Assembly: GCA_021826565.1 (NCBI GenBank)
Contig: JAKAZJ010000118.1
Coordinates: 1-6,443, forward strand
Length of the DNA: 6,443 nucleotides
Source: Pseudomonadota bacterium
GTDB lineage: Bacteria > Pseudomonadota > Alphaproteobacteria > Acetobacterales > Acetobacteraceae
Reading direction: 5' to 3'
Part shown: positions 1 through 5,763 of the stretch, one piece after another
How the letters are laid out: each line of letters starts with the position of its first letter
How positions within the stretch are numbered: the first letter of the stretch is position 1
The notes under the pieces: generated by a model
The model's input: only the letters and a program-made list of their open reading frames with translations
What the model was told of the DNA's origin: nothing
Databases searched by the model: none
Position numbers and translations under genes: made by a program

Positions 1-491
1 GCGATGTCGGCGATGGACCGGAACAGCACCAGCGCGTCGTCCTTGGACGGCAGGAACCCGCGGCGGCGCCAGAACGCGGCCGCCGCGTCATCGACGGCAT
101 TGACCACCAAGGCGCGCCCGCCGATCAGCGCGGCGCCGCTCACACTCCGGGCGAGCGCGTGGTTGAAGAGTCCAGTGCCGATCCCCCGCCCGACCCAGGC
201 CTGATCGGTGGCAAGCTGGCCGAGCAGAATGCAGGGCACCGGGTTCGGCGGCTGCCCGGTGCGGATCGAGCGTGGCAGAGCGGCGGGGACGATGGCGGTC
301 GGCGCCAGGCCGTAATAGCCGACGATACGGCCCGCCACGTGGACCACCATGACTACCGTAAACCCCTTCTGCTGATTGGCCAGCGCCCGGGTCTTCAGCC
401 AATGATCGAGCGAGGGCTTGCCGCAGGAGAACTGGGTTACGTCGTGGCCGGGATTCAGCAGTTCGGGGGCGGAGAGCGGCGGCTCCGCCAT
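1..491 (-). CDS. GNAT-family acetyltransferase toxin (TacT/AtaT-like), 3' end beyond window
   Basis: An open frame of 163 complete codons starts at ATG 491-489 and reaches the left edge without a stop. Toxins of this family are about 160-170 residues, so few codons should be missing. Family knowledge: paired with DUF1778 antitoxins, these GNAT enzymes use acetyl-CoA to acetylate the amino group of charged aminoacyl-tRNAs and block translation. Visible signs are a central strand with GRIVGYYGLAP (54-64), the family pattern PxxLPRSIRTGQPPNPVP (about 69-86), strand ILLGQLATD (88-96), the acetyl-CoA loop VGRGIGTG (100-107), and a C-terminal AFWRRRGF (139-146) followed by LVLFRSI. Two deviations: V100 stands where the Q/RxxGxG/A motif usually begins (R102-GIGTG still fits in another register), and W141 occupies the position of the usual catalytic Tyr. 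The start overlaps the antitoxin stop by one base (TGATG), so translation is probably coupled. The upstream ribosome binding site is weak. Family assignment is firm; activity is not shown. Confidence 0.92.
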   Translation of the reverse strand, partial: MAEPPLSAPELLNPGHDVTQFSCGKPSLDHWLKTRALANQQKGFTVVMVVHVAGRIVGYYGLAPTAIVPAALPRSIRTGQPPNPVPCILLGQLATDQAWVGRGIGTGLFNHALARSVSGAALIGGRALVVNAVDDAAAAFWRRRGFLPSKDDALVLFRSIADI

Positions 492-787
492 CAGCGCTTC
501 GCCGCACTCTTCTCCCACGGCGCCTTGCGACGGAGGGACGCCACCATCTCCGGAACGGGAGTGGCGGGGGCGGAGATAGCCTGAACGAACGCCTCGAAGC
601 CCTCCGGGGTCATGCGGAGCAGCGTGCTTTCCATGAGGACCTCCTCCGCGGCCCGTACCGCCGCCTCCCGCACGAAGTCGGTCCGCGACCGGCCGCGCAG
701 GTGCGCGGCGCGGTCGATGATGGCGATGTCGCCTTCCGGGAGGCGCATCGAGAGCGGATGGTCTTTGCGTTTGGTCGCGCCCGTCAT
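491..787 (-). CDS. DUF1778 (TacA-type) ribbon-helix-helix antitoxin
   Basis: The gene encodes 98 residues. The N-terminal half looks like a ribbon-helix-helix DNA-binding domain: strand PLSMRLPE (11-18), helix DIAIIDRAAHLRG (20-32), then SRTDFVREAAVRAAEEVL (34-51). The C-terminal half, with MTPEGFEAFVQAISAPATPVP (about 59-79) and a terminal APWE (89-92), matches the segment that in this family wraps around and neutralises the GNAT toxin. By family knowledge it represses its own promoter, alone or with the toxin. I chose ATG 787 because it has a good ribosome binding site (AAGGGGA, 799-793, 5 nt away) and starts just before the conserved KRKDHPLSMRLP. A longer frame opening at 880 would read through the promoter and operator-like repeat and adds no family sequence. 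The next gene, the GNAT toxin, overlaps its stop by one base. Confident in family and pairing; regulation is inferred. Confidence 0.93.
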   Translation of the reverse strand: MTGATKRKDHPLSMRLPEGDIAIIDRAAHLRGRSRTDFVREAAVRAAEEVLMESTLLRMTPEGFEAFVQAISAPATPVPEMVASLRRKAPWEKSAAKR

Positions 788-811
788 GGTGGTCCCCTTC
801 GCAATGGCGCG

Positions 812-840
812 AATGTAGGAGACTGTAGCGCGTTTTGCAA
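812..840 (-). promoter_or_regulatory. Putative sigma-70 promoter of the toxin-antitoxin pair
   Basis: On the minus strand, TTGCAA (840-835) and TACATT (817-812) are separated by 17 bp, each matching the -35/-10 consensus at 4 of 6 positions. Transcription would start near 805, giving a leader of about 18 nt with the AAGGGGA site before the antitoxin ATG. This is the only non-coding gap in the window, which supports it, but the match is modest and the pair could also be read through from the trb operon. Confidence 0.45.
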
Positions 841-853
841 TACGCAACGCGCT
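827..853. promoter_or_regulatory. Inverted repeat, likely operator for the DUF1778 antitoxin
   Basis: On the plus strand the order is AGCGCG (827-832), TT, TTGC (835-838), AATAC, GCAA (844-847), CGCGCT (848-853). Both the outer 6-bp arms and the inner 4-bp arms are perfect complements, broken only by an extra TT on one side. It covers the proposed -35 box and half the spacer, where a ribbon-helix-helix repressor would block RNA polymerase. No T-run follows on either strand, so it does not look like an intrinsic terminator. The binding role is inference. Confidence 0.5.
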
Positions 854-876
854 GCTGCCCGATCTCCCAGGCGCGG

Positions 877-1194
877 TCACTCCGACCCGGCGATGGATGG
901 CTGATCTCCGTGGCGTTCCCGGCTGGACGGCGACTGTTCTGGATGTCGCGGCGGCTTATGCGGCGCGGCCGGTGGCGCCTTGTGCATGGGAGCCCGAAAC
1001 GCCCGGTCGCTGGCAATGAAGCGTTCGACGATGATCGGCACCAGCTTCTCGACGGTCGGCGCCTCGGGCAGCCCGTCCTGTGCCGCAATGGCGGCGGCGT
1101 AGTCGCGGATCAGCGCGTCCAGCGCCGCAGTGAACGTGATGGTGCGCTTGACCGGCCGATCGTCCGGCAGAGGGCCGATGCGGAGTTTCGCCAC
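877..1194 (-). CDS. DUF2274 protein linked to the trb operon
   Basis: It encodes 105 residues from GTG 1194. The N-terminal 70 or so residues match the DUF2274 pattern found after trbI in many trb clusters: AKLRIGPLPDDRPVK at the start, a central helix (ALDALIRDYAAAIAAQDG), and the closing VERFIASDRAF. No biochemical function is known to me for this family; its constant position implies a role in transfer or its control. The GTG at 1194 is preferred over GTG 1209 because GGAGGAGGA (1205-1197) sits just upstream and the family begins with (M/V)AKLxxG. The gap to the trbI stop is 11 nt, so it belongs to the same transcript. Residues after about 70 form a Pro/His/Ser-rich tail of some 35 residues that looks disordered and exceeds the usual family length as I remember it. 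No signal peptide or membrane segment is visible, so it is probably cytoplasmic. Confidence 0.88.
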   Translation of the reverse strand: MAKLRIGPLPDDRPVKRTITFTAALDALIRDYAAAIAAQDGLPEAPTVEKLVPIIVERFIASDRAFRAPMHKAPPAAPHKPPRHPEQSPSSRERHGDQPSIAGSE

Positions 1195-1205
1195 CGTCCT
1201 CCTCC

Positions 1206-2465
1206 TCACCCGCCCCCATAGGGCCGCAGCACGATGTCGCGGTTGACCATCACGTCGAGCGGGAAGCCCGGGCGCACGGTCAAGGTTGGCTGGACGCCAA
1301 GATCCCGCGAGACGATCGACTGCCCGGCCTGGTTAGCGGCCTGATCGGCGCTCTGGCCGAGCGCGATGATCACGTTGCCCGTCCCGGTGCCGCCGACCAC
1401 GTTGTTGGTCGCGAGCGCGCTGGAGACGCCGAGCAGCGAGGACAGAGCCACGCCGCGCAACAACCGCCAGAAATGGTAATCGACACTGTCCTCGAGCCCG
1501 GCATAGCCCTGGGTATCGGCGCCCGGCAGGTTGTCGAGCACCACAGAACTGCCGTCCGGCATGATCAGCCGCGTCCAGATCAGCAGCACCCGTGACTGGC
1601 CGTAGGCGACGACGCTGTCGTATTTGCCGATCAGTTTCGCGCCCTGGGGGACCAACAGGTAGCGGCCGGAGATGCTGTCATAGACGTCCTGCGTCACCTG
1701 GGCGATCACCTGTCCCGGCAGGTCGGAGTTCAGGCCGGTGATCAGCGCCGCCGGGATCACGGTGCCGGCCATCAGCTCGTAGGGGCTAAGCGGCGTCTGC
1801 AGCCGGTCCGGCGAATAGATTGCGCGATCGACCGGAGTGTTCAGGAACGCCTGCTTGGCGTCCTGCTGGTTTTGGTCGCCATGCGGCCTGGCGAGTGCGC
1901 CGTTACCGCCCGCAGGACCGGGAGCCGGCTGGCTGGCCGGAACGGCACCTGACGCGGTGCCGGTGGCACCTTTGGTGCCACCGGTGTTTGCCGCCACGGT
2001 AAAGAACACTCCGGCGTCGGCTGCCTGCGCGCGCAGCCGCGCCGCGGCCTGGTCCGCGCCGTTCGGTGGTGGCGCGAAGGCGGTGGGCGCGCCTTGGCCC
2101 AGCATCGGCCGGCCGAGGTCACCCGGCAGCGGCGGCCCGAGCCGGGGCACCGCTCGTGGTGGGGCCGGCAGCGGCTTGGGCTTGGTCAGGCTGGCATAAC
2201 CGTTCGGGAGTCCACCGATTACATCCGCCGAGGGCCGGACATCGGTGTTGTAGAGCTCCTTGCCAGTGGTGATCCGGAAGCTGTGCAGTGCGAACGCCCA
2301 CCACACCGCCCCCACTACGCAAAACGCGATGCCGCCGACCGCGATGATCAGCGCACGGCGCGAAAGCCGCGTCACGGCACGCGGACGCGCCCGCAGTGCG
2401 AAGTCGGCCGGATCAGCCTTGGGCGCCGGTCGCTGCCCGGGCTCCGCATCATCAGGATCCGCCAT
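1206..2465 (-). CDS. trbI: TrbI, VirB10-like conjugal transfer core protein
   Basis: This 419-residue protein should span from the inner membrane to the outer-membrane pore of the mating channel, as VirB10 homologues do. The layout is typical: a cytoplasmic, charged, Pro-rich N-terminus (1-36), one membrane helix (about 38-60, RALIIAVGGIAFCVV...), then KELYNTDVRPSADVIGGLP, a long Pro/Ala/Gly-rich periplasmic linker (about 95-205), and the VirB10 C-terminal barrel domain (about 224-417). The domain shows SPYELMAGTVIPAALITGLNSD, the RYLLVPQGAKLIGKYDS block, LIMPDGSSVVLDNLPGAD, and a hydrophobic stretch (335-352) where the antenna helices that cross the outer membrane are expected. It ends in FPLDVMVNRDIVLRPY. 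The ATG at 2465 overlaps the trbG stop as TGATG; the Shine-Dalgarno match is weak, so coupling with trbG translation is likely. The linker coding sequence contains a perfect 11-bp hairpin (1960-1984). Identification is very secure. Confidence 0.97.
   Translation of the reverse strand: MADPDDAEPGQRPAPKADPADFALRARPRAVTRLSRRALIIAVGGIAFCVVGAVWWAFALHSFRITTGKELYNTDVRPSADVIGGLPNGYASLTKPKPLPAPPRAVPRLGPPLPGDLGRPMLGQGAPTAFAPPPNGADQAAARLRAQAADAGVFFTVAANTGGTKGATGTASGAVPASQPAPGPAGGNGALARPHGDQNQQDAKQAFLNTPVDRAIYSPDRLQTPLSPYELMAGTVIPAALITGLNSDLPGQVIAQVTQDVYDSISGRYLLVPQGAKLIGKYDSVVAYGQSRVLLIWTRLIMPDGSSVVLDNLPGADTQGYAGLEDSVDYHFWRLLRGVALSSLLGVSSALATNNVVGGTGTGNVIIALGQSADQAANQAGQSIVSRDLGVQPTLTVRPGFPLDVMVNRDIVLRPYGGG
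1960..1984. repeat. Perfect 11-bp inverted repeat with 3-nt loop inside trbI
   Basis: CCGGTGGCACC (1960-1970), loop TTT, GGTGCCACCGG (1974-1984). The arms are exact complements and nine of eleven pairs are G:C, so the trbI mRNA should form a very stable hairpin here. It encodes part of the flexible Gly/Thr-rich linker (around residues 161-169, TGGTKGATG), where protein constraint is low. No T-run follows. Confidence 0.75.
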
Positions 2466-3445
2466 CAGCCGTGCCCATCGGTCCGCGTGATGCGCACGAC
2501 CTGCTGCGGCCCGGCGCCGAGGCGAAGTTCGGCGGCGGCGAACAGCCGATCGACGATCATGGTGTTGCCGCGCACGCGGTAGTTGACGATCTCCGCCTTG
2601 CCGCCCGGCGCCCCGAGGATGAACAGCGGCGGCATGTCGCCCTGGGCGATCCCCGGTGGGAATTGGACATAGACCTTGGAACCGTCATCGAAAACCTGGA
2701 CCGGCCGCCAGGGCGGATCATCGCCGCTGATCCGATACCGGAAGTGGAGCGCCGCGATGTTCACATCGTTCGCCGCCACGGTGTTCGCATAATCCGTCGC
2801 CGCGGCGTTCTGCGTCCGCAGCGCCAGCAGACCGTCCTGCGGGTAGTTCCAGGACACTGCGGCCATGTAGGTGTCCTTGGTCGGATGCACCTCGAGGTGA
2901 TACGCACGCCGGTCCGTCATGATGACGATGTTGTTCATCGGCAGATCGGCCGAAATCGGCTTGATCAGGACGTGCACCTGCTGATCAGCCCCCGCACCGC
3001 TGGTGGTGTTGCCGATCTTCCATTGCACGGTGTCGCCAGCCGCGATCGAGATCAGATGCTCGCCCGGCTGGAGTGCGATATCGGTCACGTGCAGCGGCGA
3101 GGCGTAGATCTCGTAAAGCGCGCCGTCCGACCAGGGGAACACCTGCATGGCGTTGATGTAGCCATCGCGCGTCGGGTTGATACGCGCCGCAGCGTTGGCC
3201 TGAGCCACGCGGGCGACCGGATTTGCGGGCTGTACCGGCAACCGGCTCGTCGAGGCCGGCGGCACTTTCTTGAGTTGCCCCGGTAGTGGTAGCGGTTCCG
3301 GCAAGGTCACGACCTGAACAGGCGCCGGTGGCGACGGCACGAGATGCGCCGGCTGCGGGGTGTCATAGGCGATCTTCGGCACTGGCTGGGCGCAAGCCGA
3401 AAGTGCCAACGCACCACCGCACGCGAGGACGAACGAGAGTCTCAT
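2465..3445 (-). CDS. trbG: TrbG, VirB9-like conjugal transfer core protein with a lipobox
   Basis: The product has 326 residues and is the VirB9 homologue, which forms the outer-membrane-side ring of the transfer core together with the TrbI C-terminal domain. It begins with a signal sequence, MRLSFVLACGGALALSAC, whose LSAC (15-18) is a good lipobox, suggesting lipidation at C18. A Pro-rich stretch (20-75) follows, then the N-terminal VirB9 domain (about 95-215: GYINAMQVFPWSDGALYEIY, LQPGEHL at 125-131, and the HVLIKP and HLEV strands) and the C-terminal beta-sandwich (about 232-322: LHFRYRISG, VFDDGSKVYVQFP, and a final VVRITR). ATG 3445 is chosen because it opens the signal peptide, overlaps the trbF stop as ATGA, and has AAGGA (3458-3454) 8 nt upstream; the longer frame from 3583 lies inside trbF. 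Its stop overlaps the trbI start. No trbH lies between them, so the lipid anchor on TrbG may replace the VirB7-like lipoprotein. Confidence 0.95.
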   Translation of the reverse strand: MRLSFVLACGGALALSACAQPVPKIAYDTPQPAHLVPSPPAPVQVVTLPEPLPLPGQLKKVPPASTSRLPVQPANPVARVAQANAAARINPTRDGYINAMQVFPWSDGALYEIYASPLHVTDIALQPGEHLISIAAGDTVQWKIGNTTSGAGADQQVHVLIKPISADLPMNNIVIMTDRRAYHLEVHPTKDTYMAAVSWNYPQDGLLALRTQNAAATDYANTVAANDVNIAALHFRYRISGDDPPWRPVQVFDDGSKVYVQFPPGIAQGDMPPLFILGAPGGKAEIVNYRVRGNTMIVDRLFAAAELRLGAGPQQVVRITRTDGHG

Positions 3446-4152
3446 GGCGTCGATCCTTCCGTCTGGGTGGTGTTCACCTCGCGCGCCCAGCTGATTGCAT
3501 CGATGTAGATACCGAGCGGGTTCTGCCGCAGCGCCGCCTCGGTATGCGGGGTCTGGATCACCACGGTCAGGATCGCGGTCCAATGCTCGGGCGGCAGCGC
3601 CGTGCCGTCCTGGAACGGATGCTCAACCCAGGCGACGCGGAAGGAATTCGGGCTGGCGCGGACGACGCTGGTGACATCGACGGTCACGGCGCGCTTGCCG
3701 ATCTGCCCGAATGGATCGGCCTGCCTGGCGTAGGCATCGAGCATCGGCTTGGCGTGACTGGTGATCTGCGCATAGGCGTCGAGCCAGGCTTGGCGGACGA
3801 CGACCGGATCGACCGAGAGGCCGCGCACGCGCTCGATGAACTGGGCGAGGAAATAGGCGATCTCGGTGTCGGTCGGCTGCAGCTCCGCTCGCGCGCGAGC
3901 AACGGCCTGCACCGCGCCGAGATGATCGACCGCGACGACGAACGGCGTGACCATGGCGCGGGAATGGGTGCGGATGTCATCGGCAGTGACGACCGCGGCG
4001 AGCGTCAGGCAGCCGAACGCCATCAGGCGCCAGTTCGCGGCCTGCACGCGGGCAGAGCCGATTCTCTGGTCCCACAGTTGCCCGGCGCGCTGATAGGGCG
4101 TGGCCGGCGCCTCGGTGTCGCCGAGACGGGAGGAGAAGCGGCGCCACCTCAT
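3442..4152 (-). CDS. trbF: TrbF, VirB8-like inner-membrane assembly protein
   Basis: The 236-residue product is a bitopic inner-membrane protein of the VirB8/TrbF family, which nucleates assembly of the transfer channel and contacts the VirB9, VirB10 and VirB6 homologues. The cytoplasmic N-terminus carries the family's PYQRAGQLWDQRIGSARVQA block (19-38), followed by a single membrane helix in about 41-57 (WRLMAFGCLTLAAVV). The rest is the periplasmic NTF2-like domain: TPFVVAVDHLGAVQAV (about 69-84), the helix TEIAYFLAQFIERVRGL, and the strands RVAWVEH and WTAILTVVIQ. It ends with NPLGIYIDAISWAREV (211-226), the conserved NPxG signature. ATG 4152 overlaps the trbL stop as ATGA. The length is normal for the family and no key block is missing. 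Confidence 0.96.
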   Translation of the reverse strand: MRWRRFSSRLGDTEAPATPYQRAGQLWDQRIGSARVQAANWRLMAFGCLTLAAVVTADDIRTHSRAMVTPFVVAVDHLGAVQAVARARAELQPTDTEIAYFLAQFIERVRGLSVDPVVVRQAWLDAYAQITSHAKPMLDAYARQADPFGQIGKRAVTVDVTSVVRASPNSFRVAWVEHPFQDGTALPPEHWTAILTVVIQTPHTEAALRQNPLGIYIDAISWAREVNTTQTEGSTP

Positions 4153-5447
4153 GTTCCGTCCCCGCGCAAATTGGGCCGCATGCCGCCACCGTGGCCTTCG
4201 GCTTCGTGGAGGATGTTCTGCGCCGCCCGGGAGACGGCTTGCCGTCGCAGGCGCTGGGCCCAGGCCGGTGCACCGCTGGGAGCCGCTGCGGACGGGGATG
4301 TGACGGCAGCATCTCCGCCCGATCCGCCGGTGGCCGACCAGGCCGCCTGCTGGCCGGCGGGGAAGCGGTCGCGCAGCGCGGTCGAGGCACTCTGGGCCGC
4401 GCCGCGCAGACCGCTGGTGGCCGCGCCGGCAGCCCCGCGAGCGACACCGGCCAGGCCAGCGGAAACCGATCCGCCGCCGGTGGCGCTGCCGAGCGTGTAG
4501 GCACCGGTGGCGCCGCCGGCGAGTGAAGCCGCCGCACCGACCCCGCCCGCCACGGCGCGGGCGGCTGCTACCCCTCCCATCCCGGCCAGGGCCGCAGCGC
4601 CGGCGACGGCCCCGCCCGCTGCGGCGGCGCTACCAAGGCCTAGTTGCGGCGCGCCGGAGGTGATGCCGGCGGCAAGCCGGTTCGCCGAGAAGGCCAGCCC
4701 GGCGATGGTCATCGACGCGAGCAGGATGGTGAGTGCGTCCTGGAGCGAGAGTTCGGTGGCCGGGTTGCTCGGCAGGATCTGGCCGAAGAGCTGAGTGCCG
4801 ATGCCGGTGATCACGGCGAAGACGAGGATGCGCACGCCGGAGGTGACGATCTGGCCGAGCACTGGCTCGGCGATGAAGGCAGTTCCGCGCCAGAGCGCGA
4901 AGGGCACGAGAATGAAGCCCTTCAGCGTGGTCAGCTTGAATTCGATGATCGCCAGGAACAGCAGGATCGCGAGCACGAAGAAGCCGAGCAGGGTGACGAT
5001 CCAGGACAGACCCATGACCAGAATCTGGCCGAGGTTCCAGAAGAAATCGGGGAAGCCCGCGAGGCGCTGGATCTGGGAGAGGAGGACGTCCGCACCCTGC
5101 ACGCCGGCCTGGGCGAGGCGGCCGGGCTGGAGGAAGTTCGCGTAGGAAAGCGAAGAGCCGGTCGCCTTCAGGCCAAGTGCGGCAAAACTGTTGAAGACGA
5201 GTTGCGTGAGGAAAGGCCAATTATTCAGGATGAAGGCGAAAAAGCCGACGTACAGGACCTTCTTTGCGAGCGTCTGGATGGCGTCGTCCTCGCCGAGCGC
5301 CCAGGCGAGACCGGCCAACGTCGCGTCGATCCCAATCAGCACGGCGACGAGAAACCCGACGTCAGGGGAGATCAGGCCGAACCCTGAATTGATGTAGTTG
5401 CTGAAGACGTTGAGGAAGTGGTCGATGACGGACGTGTTGCTACCCAT
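4149..5447 (-). CDS. trbL: TrbL, VirB6-like polytopic membrane protein
   Basis: This 432-residue protein is the VirB6/TrbL family inner-membrane component thought to line the path of the DNA substrate. The first 260 residues hold about five or six hydrophobic segments, near 29-51, 63-85, 139-169 (possibly two helices), 205-225 and 237-257. Family blocks include the start region DHFLNVFSNYINSGFG, the ALGEDDAIQTLAKKVLYVGFFAF block, FKLTTLKGFILVPFALW (170-186), and TIAGLAFSANRLAAGITSGAPQLG (about 247-270). The remaining 160 residues are an Ala/Gly/Ser-rich tail, presumably flexible and cytoplasmic, ending in a basic stretch (WAQRLRRQAVSRAAQNILHEAE). ATG 5447 lies 8 nt inside the end of the upstream small gene and has GGAG (5457-5454) 6 nt away. 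The stop overlaps trbF. Repeated GGC/GCC-type codons make the tail region unusually GC-rich. Confidence 0.96.
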   Translation of the reverse strand: MGSNTSVIDHFLNVFSNYINSGFGLISPDVGFLVAVLIGIDATLAGLAWALGEDDAIQTLAKKVLYVGFFAFILNNWPFLTQLVFNSFAALGLKATGSSLSYANFLQPGRLAQAGVQGADVLLSQIQRLAGFPDFFWNLGQILVMGLSWIVTLLGFFVLAILLFLAIIEFKLTTLKGFILVPFALWRGTAFIAEPVLGQIVTSGVRILVFAVITGIGTQLFGQILPSNPATELSLQDALTILLASMTIAGLAFSANRLAAGITSGAPQLGLGSAAAAGGAVAGAAALAGMGGVAAARAVAGGVGAAASLAGGATGAYTLGSATGGGSVSAGLAGVARGAAGAATSGLRGAAQSASTALRDRFPAGQQAAWSATGGSGGDAAVTSPSAAAPSGAPAWAQRLRRQAVSRAAQNILHEAEGHGGGMRPNLRGDGT

Positions 5448-5763
5448 GCGGCGCTCCAGCCGGTGCAGGCGGAATCGGCCGCTGCTTCTCCGCGGGGACC
5501 AGTTTGTTCGGAGTGTTTCGGAATATGTTCACCGGTTCCGGGGTGTACGTGACCCCATTCCCGAAGAACCGCTTGTTCTCGGCCCGCCACGCCGCTTGGC
5601 ATCGCGCATCATCGTTCGCGGCCATGCCGAGATGCTTGCAGCGGTCCATCTCGGCGTTGAGCAGTGTCGGGTTGGTGACCAGCTGATCGATTGTTGGTGC
5701 TGCCGCCCAAGCGGGTGTGACGATGGCGAAGATGCCAATGGTGAGCAGAGCTTTGGCATTCAT
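5440..5763 (-). CDS. trbK: TrbK-alt-like exported small protein (putative entry exclusion)
   Basis: It encodes 107 residues with a clear signal peptide: MNAKALLTIGIFAIVTPAWA, probable cleavage after AWA (20). There is no lipobox, unlike RP4 TrbK. The mature core (about 31-67) reads NPTLLNAEMDRCKHLGMAAN, then ARCQAAWRAENKRFFG. This matches the pattern I know from the 'TrbK-alt' family sitting between trbJ and trbL in many trb clusters, with two Cys 13 residues apart (C42, C55) that could form a disulphide in the periplasm. The family is annotated as putative entry exclusion by position, with little direct evidence. Residues 64-81 nearly repeat the end of TrbJ (14 of 18 identical), and a Pro-rich tail follows. 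The ATG overlaps the trbJ stop as ATGA and has GGAGGA (5777-5772) 8 nt upstream; the end overlaps trbL by 8 nt. Gene reality is well supported; exclusion function is inferred. Confidence 0.8.
   Translation of the reverse strand: MNAKALLTIGIFAIVTPAWAAAPTIDQLVTNPTLLNAEMDRCKHLGMAANDDARCQAAWRAENKRFFGNGVTYTPEPVNIFRNTPNKLVPAEKQRPIPPAPAGAPHG

Noticed and set aside
88..507. Minus-strand open frame of 139 codons at the left end
   Set aside because: It is an out-of-frame shadow of the GNAT gene. The real frame gives clear acetyltransferase motifs but has no stop within the window.
827..853. Inverted repeat as a terminator of the trb operon
   Set aside because: No T-run follows on either strand, and its overlap with a promoter-like sequence fits an operator better.
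788..880. Longer start for the antitoxin at 880
   Set aside because: The extra 31 residues match nothing in the family and would cover the promoter and inverted repeat.
3446..3583. Longer start for trbG at 3583
   Set aside because: It would put 46 Asp/Arg/Pro-rich residues before the signal peptide and sit inside trbF. ATG 3445 has a ribosome binding site and the ATGA overlap.
3887..3900. Perfect 14-bp palindrome GCTCGCGCGCGAGC in trbF
   Set aside because: It is made of alternating G and C codons for Ala-Arg-Ala-Arg inside conserved coding sequence; such palindromes are common by chance at this GC content.
2396..4500. Two long plus-strand open frames (2396-3286 and 3286-4500), and another at 4644-5387
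   Set aside because: They lie wholly antisense to trbI, trbG, trbF and trbL. Their translations are Arg/Asp/Gly-rich without any family signature, as expected for the opposite strand of GC-rich genes.
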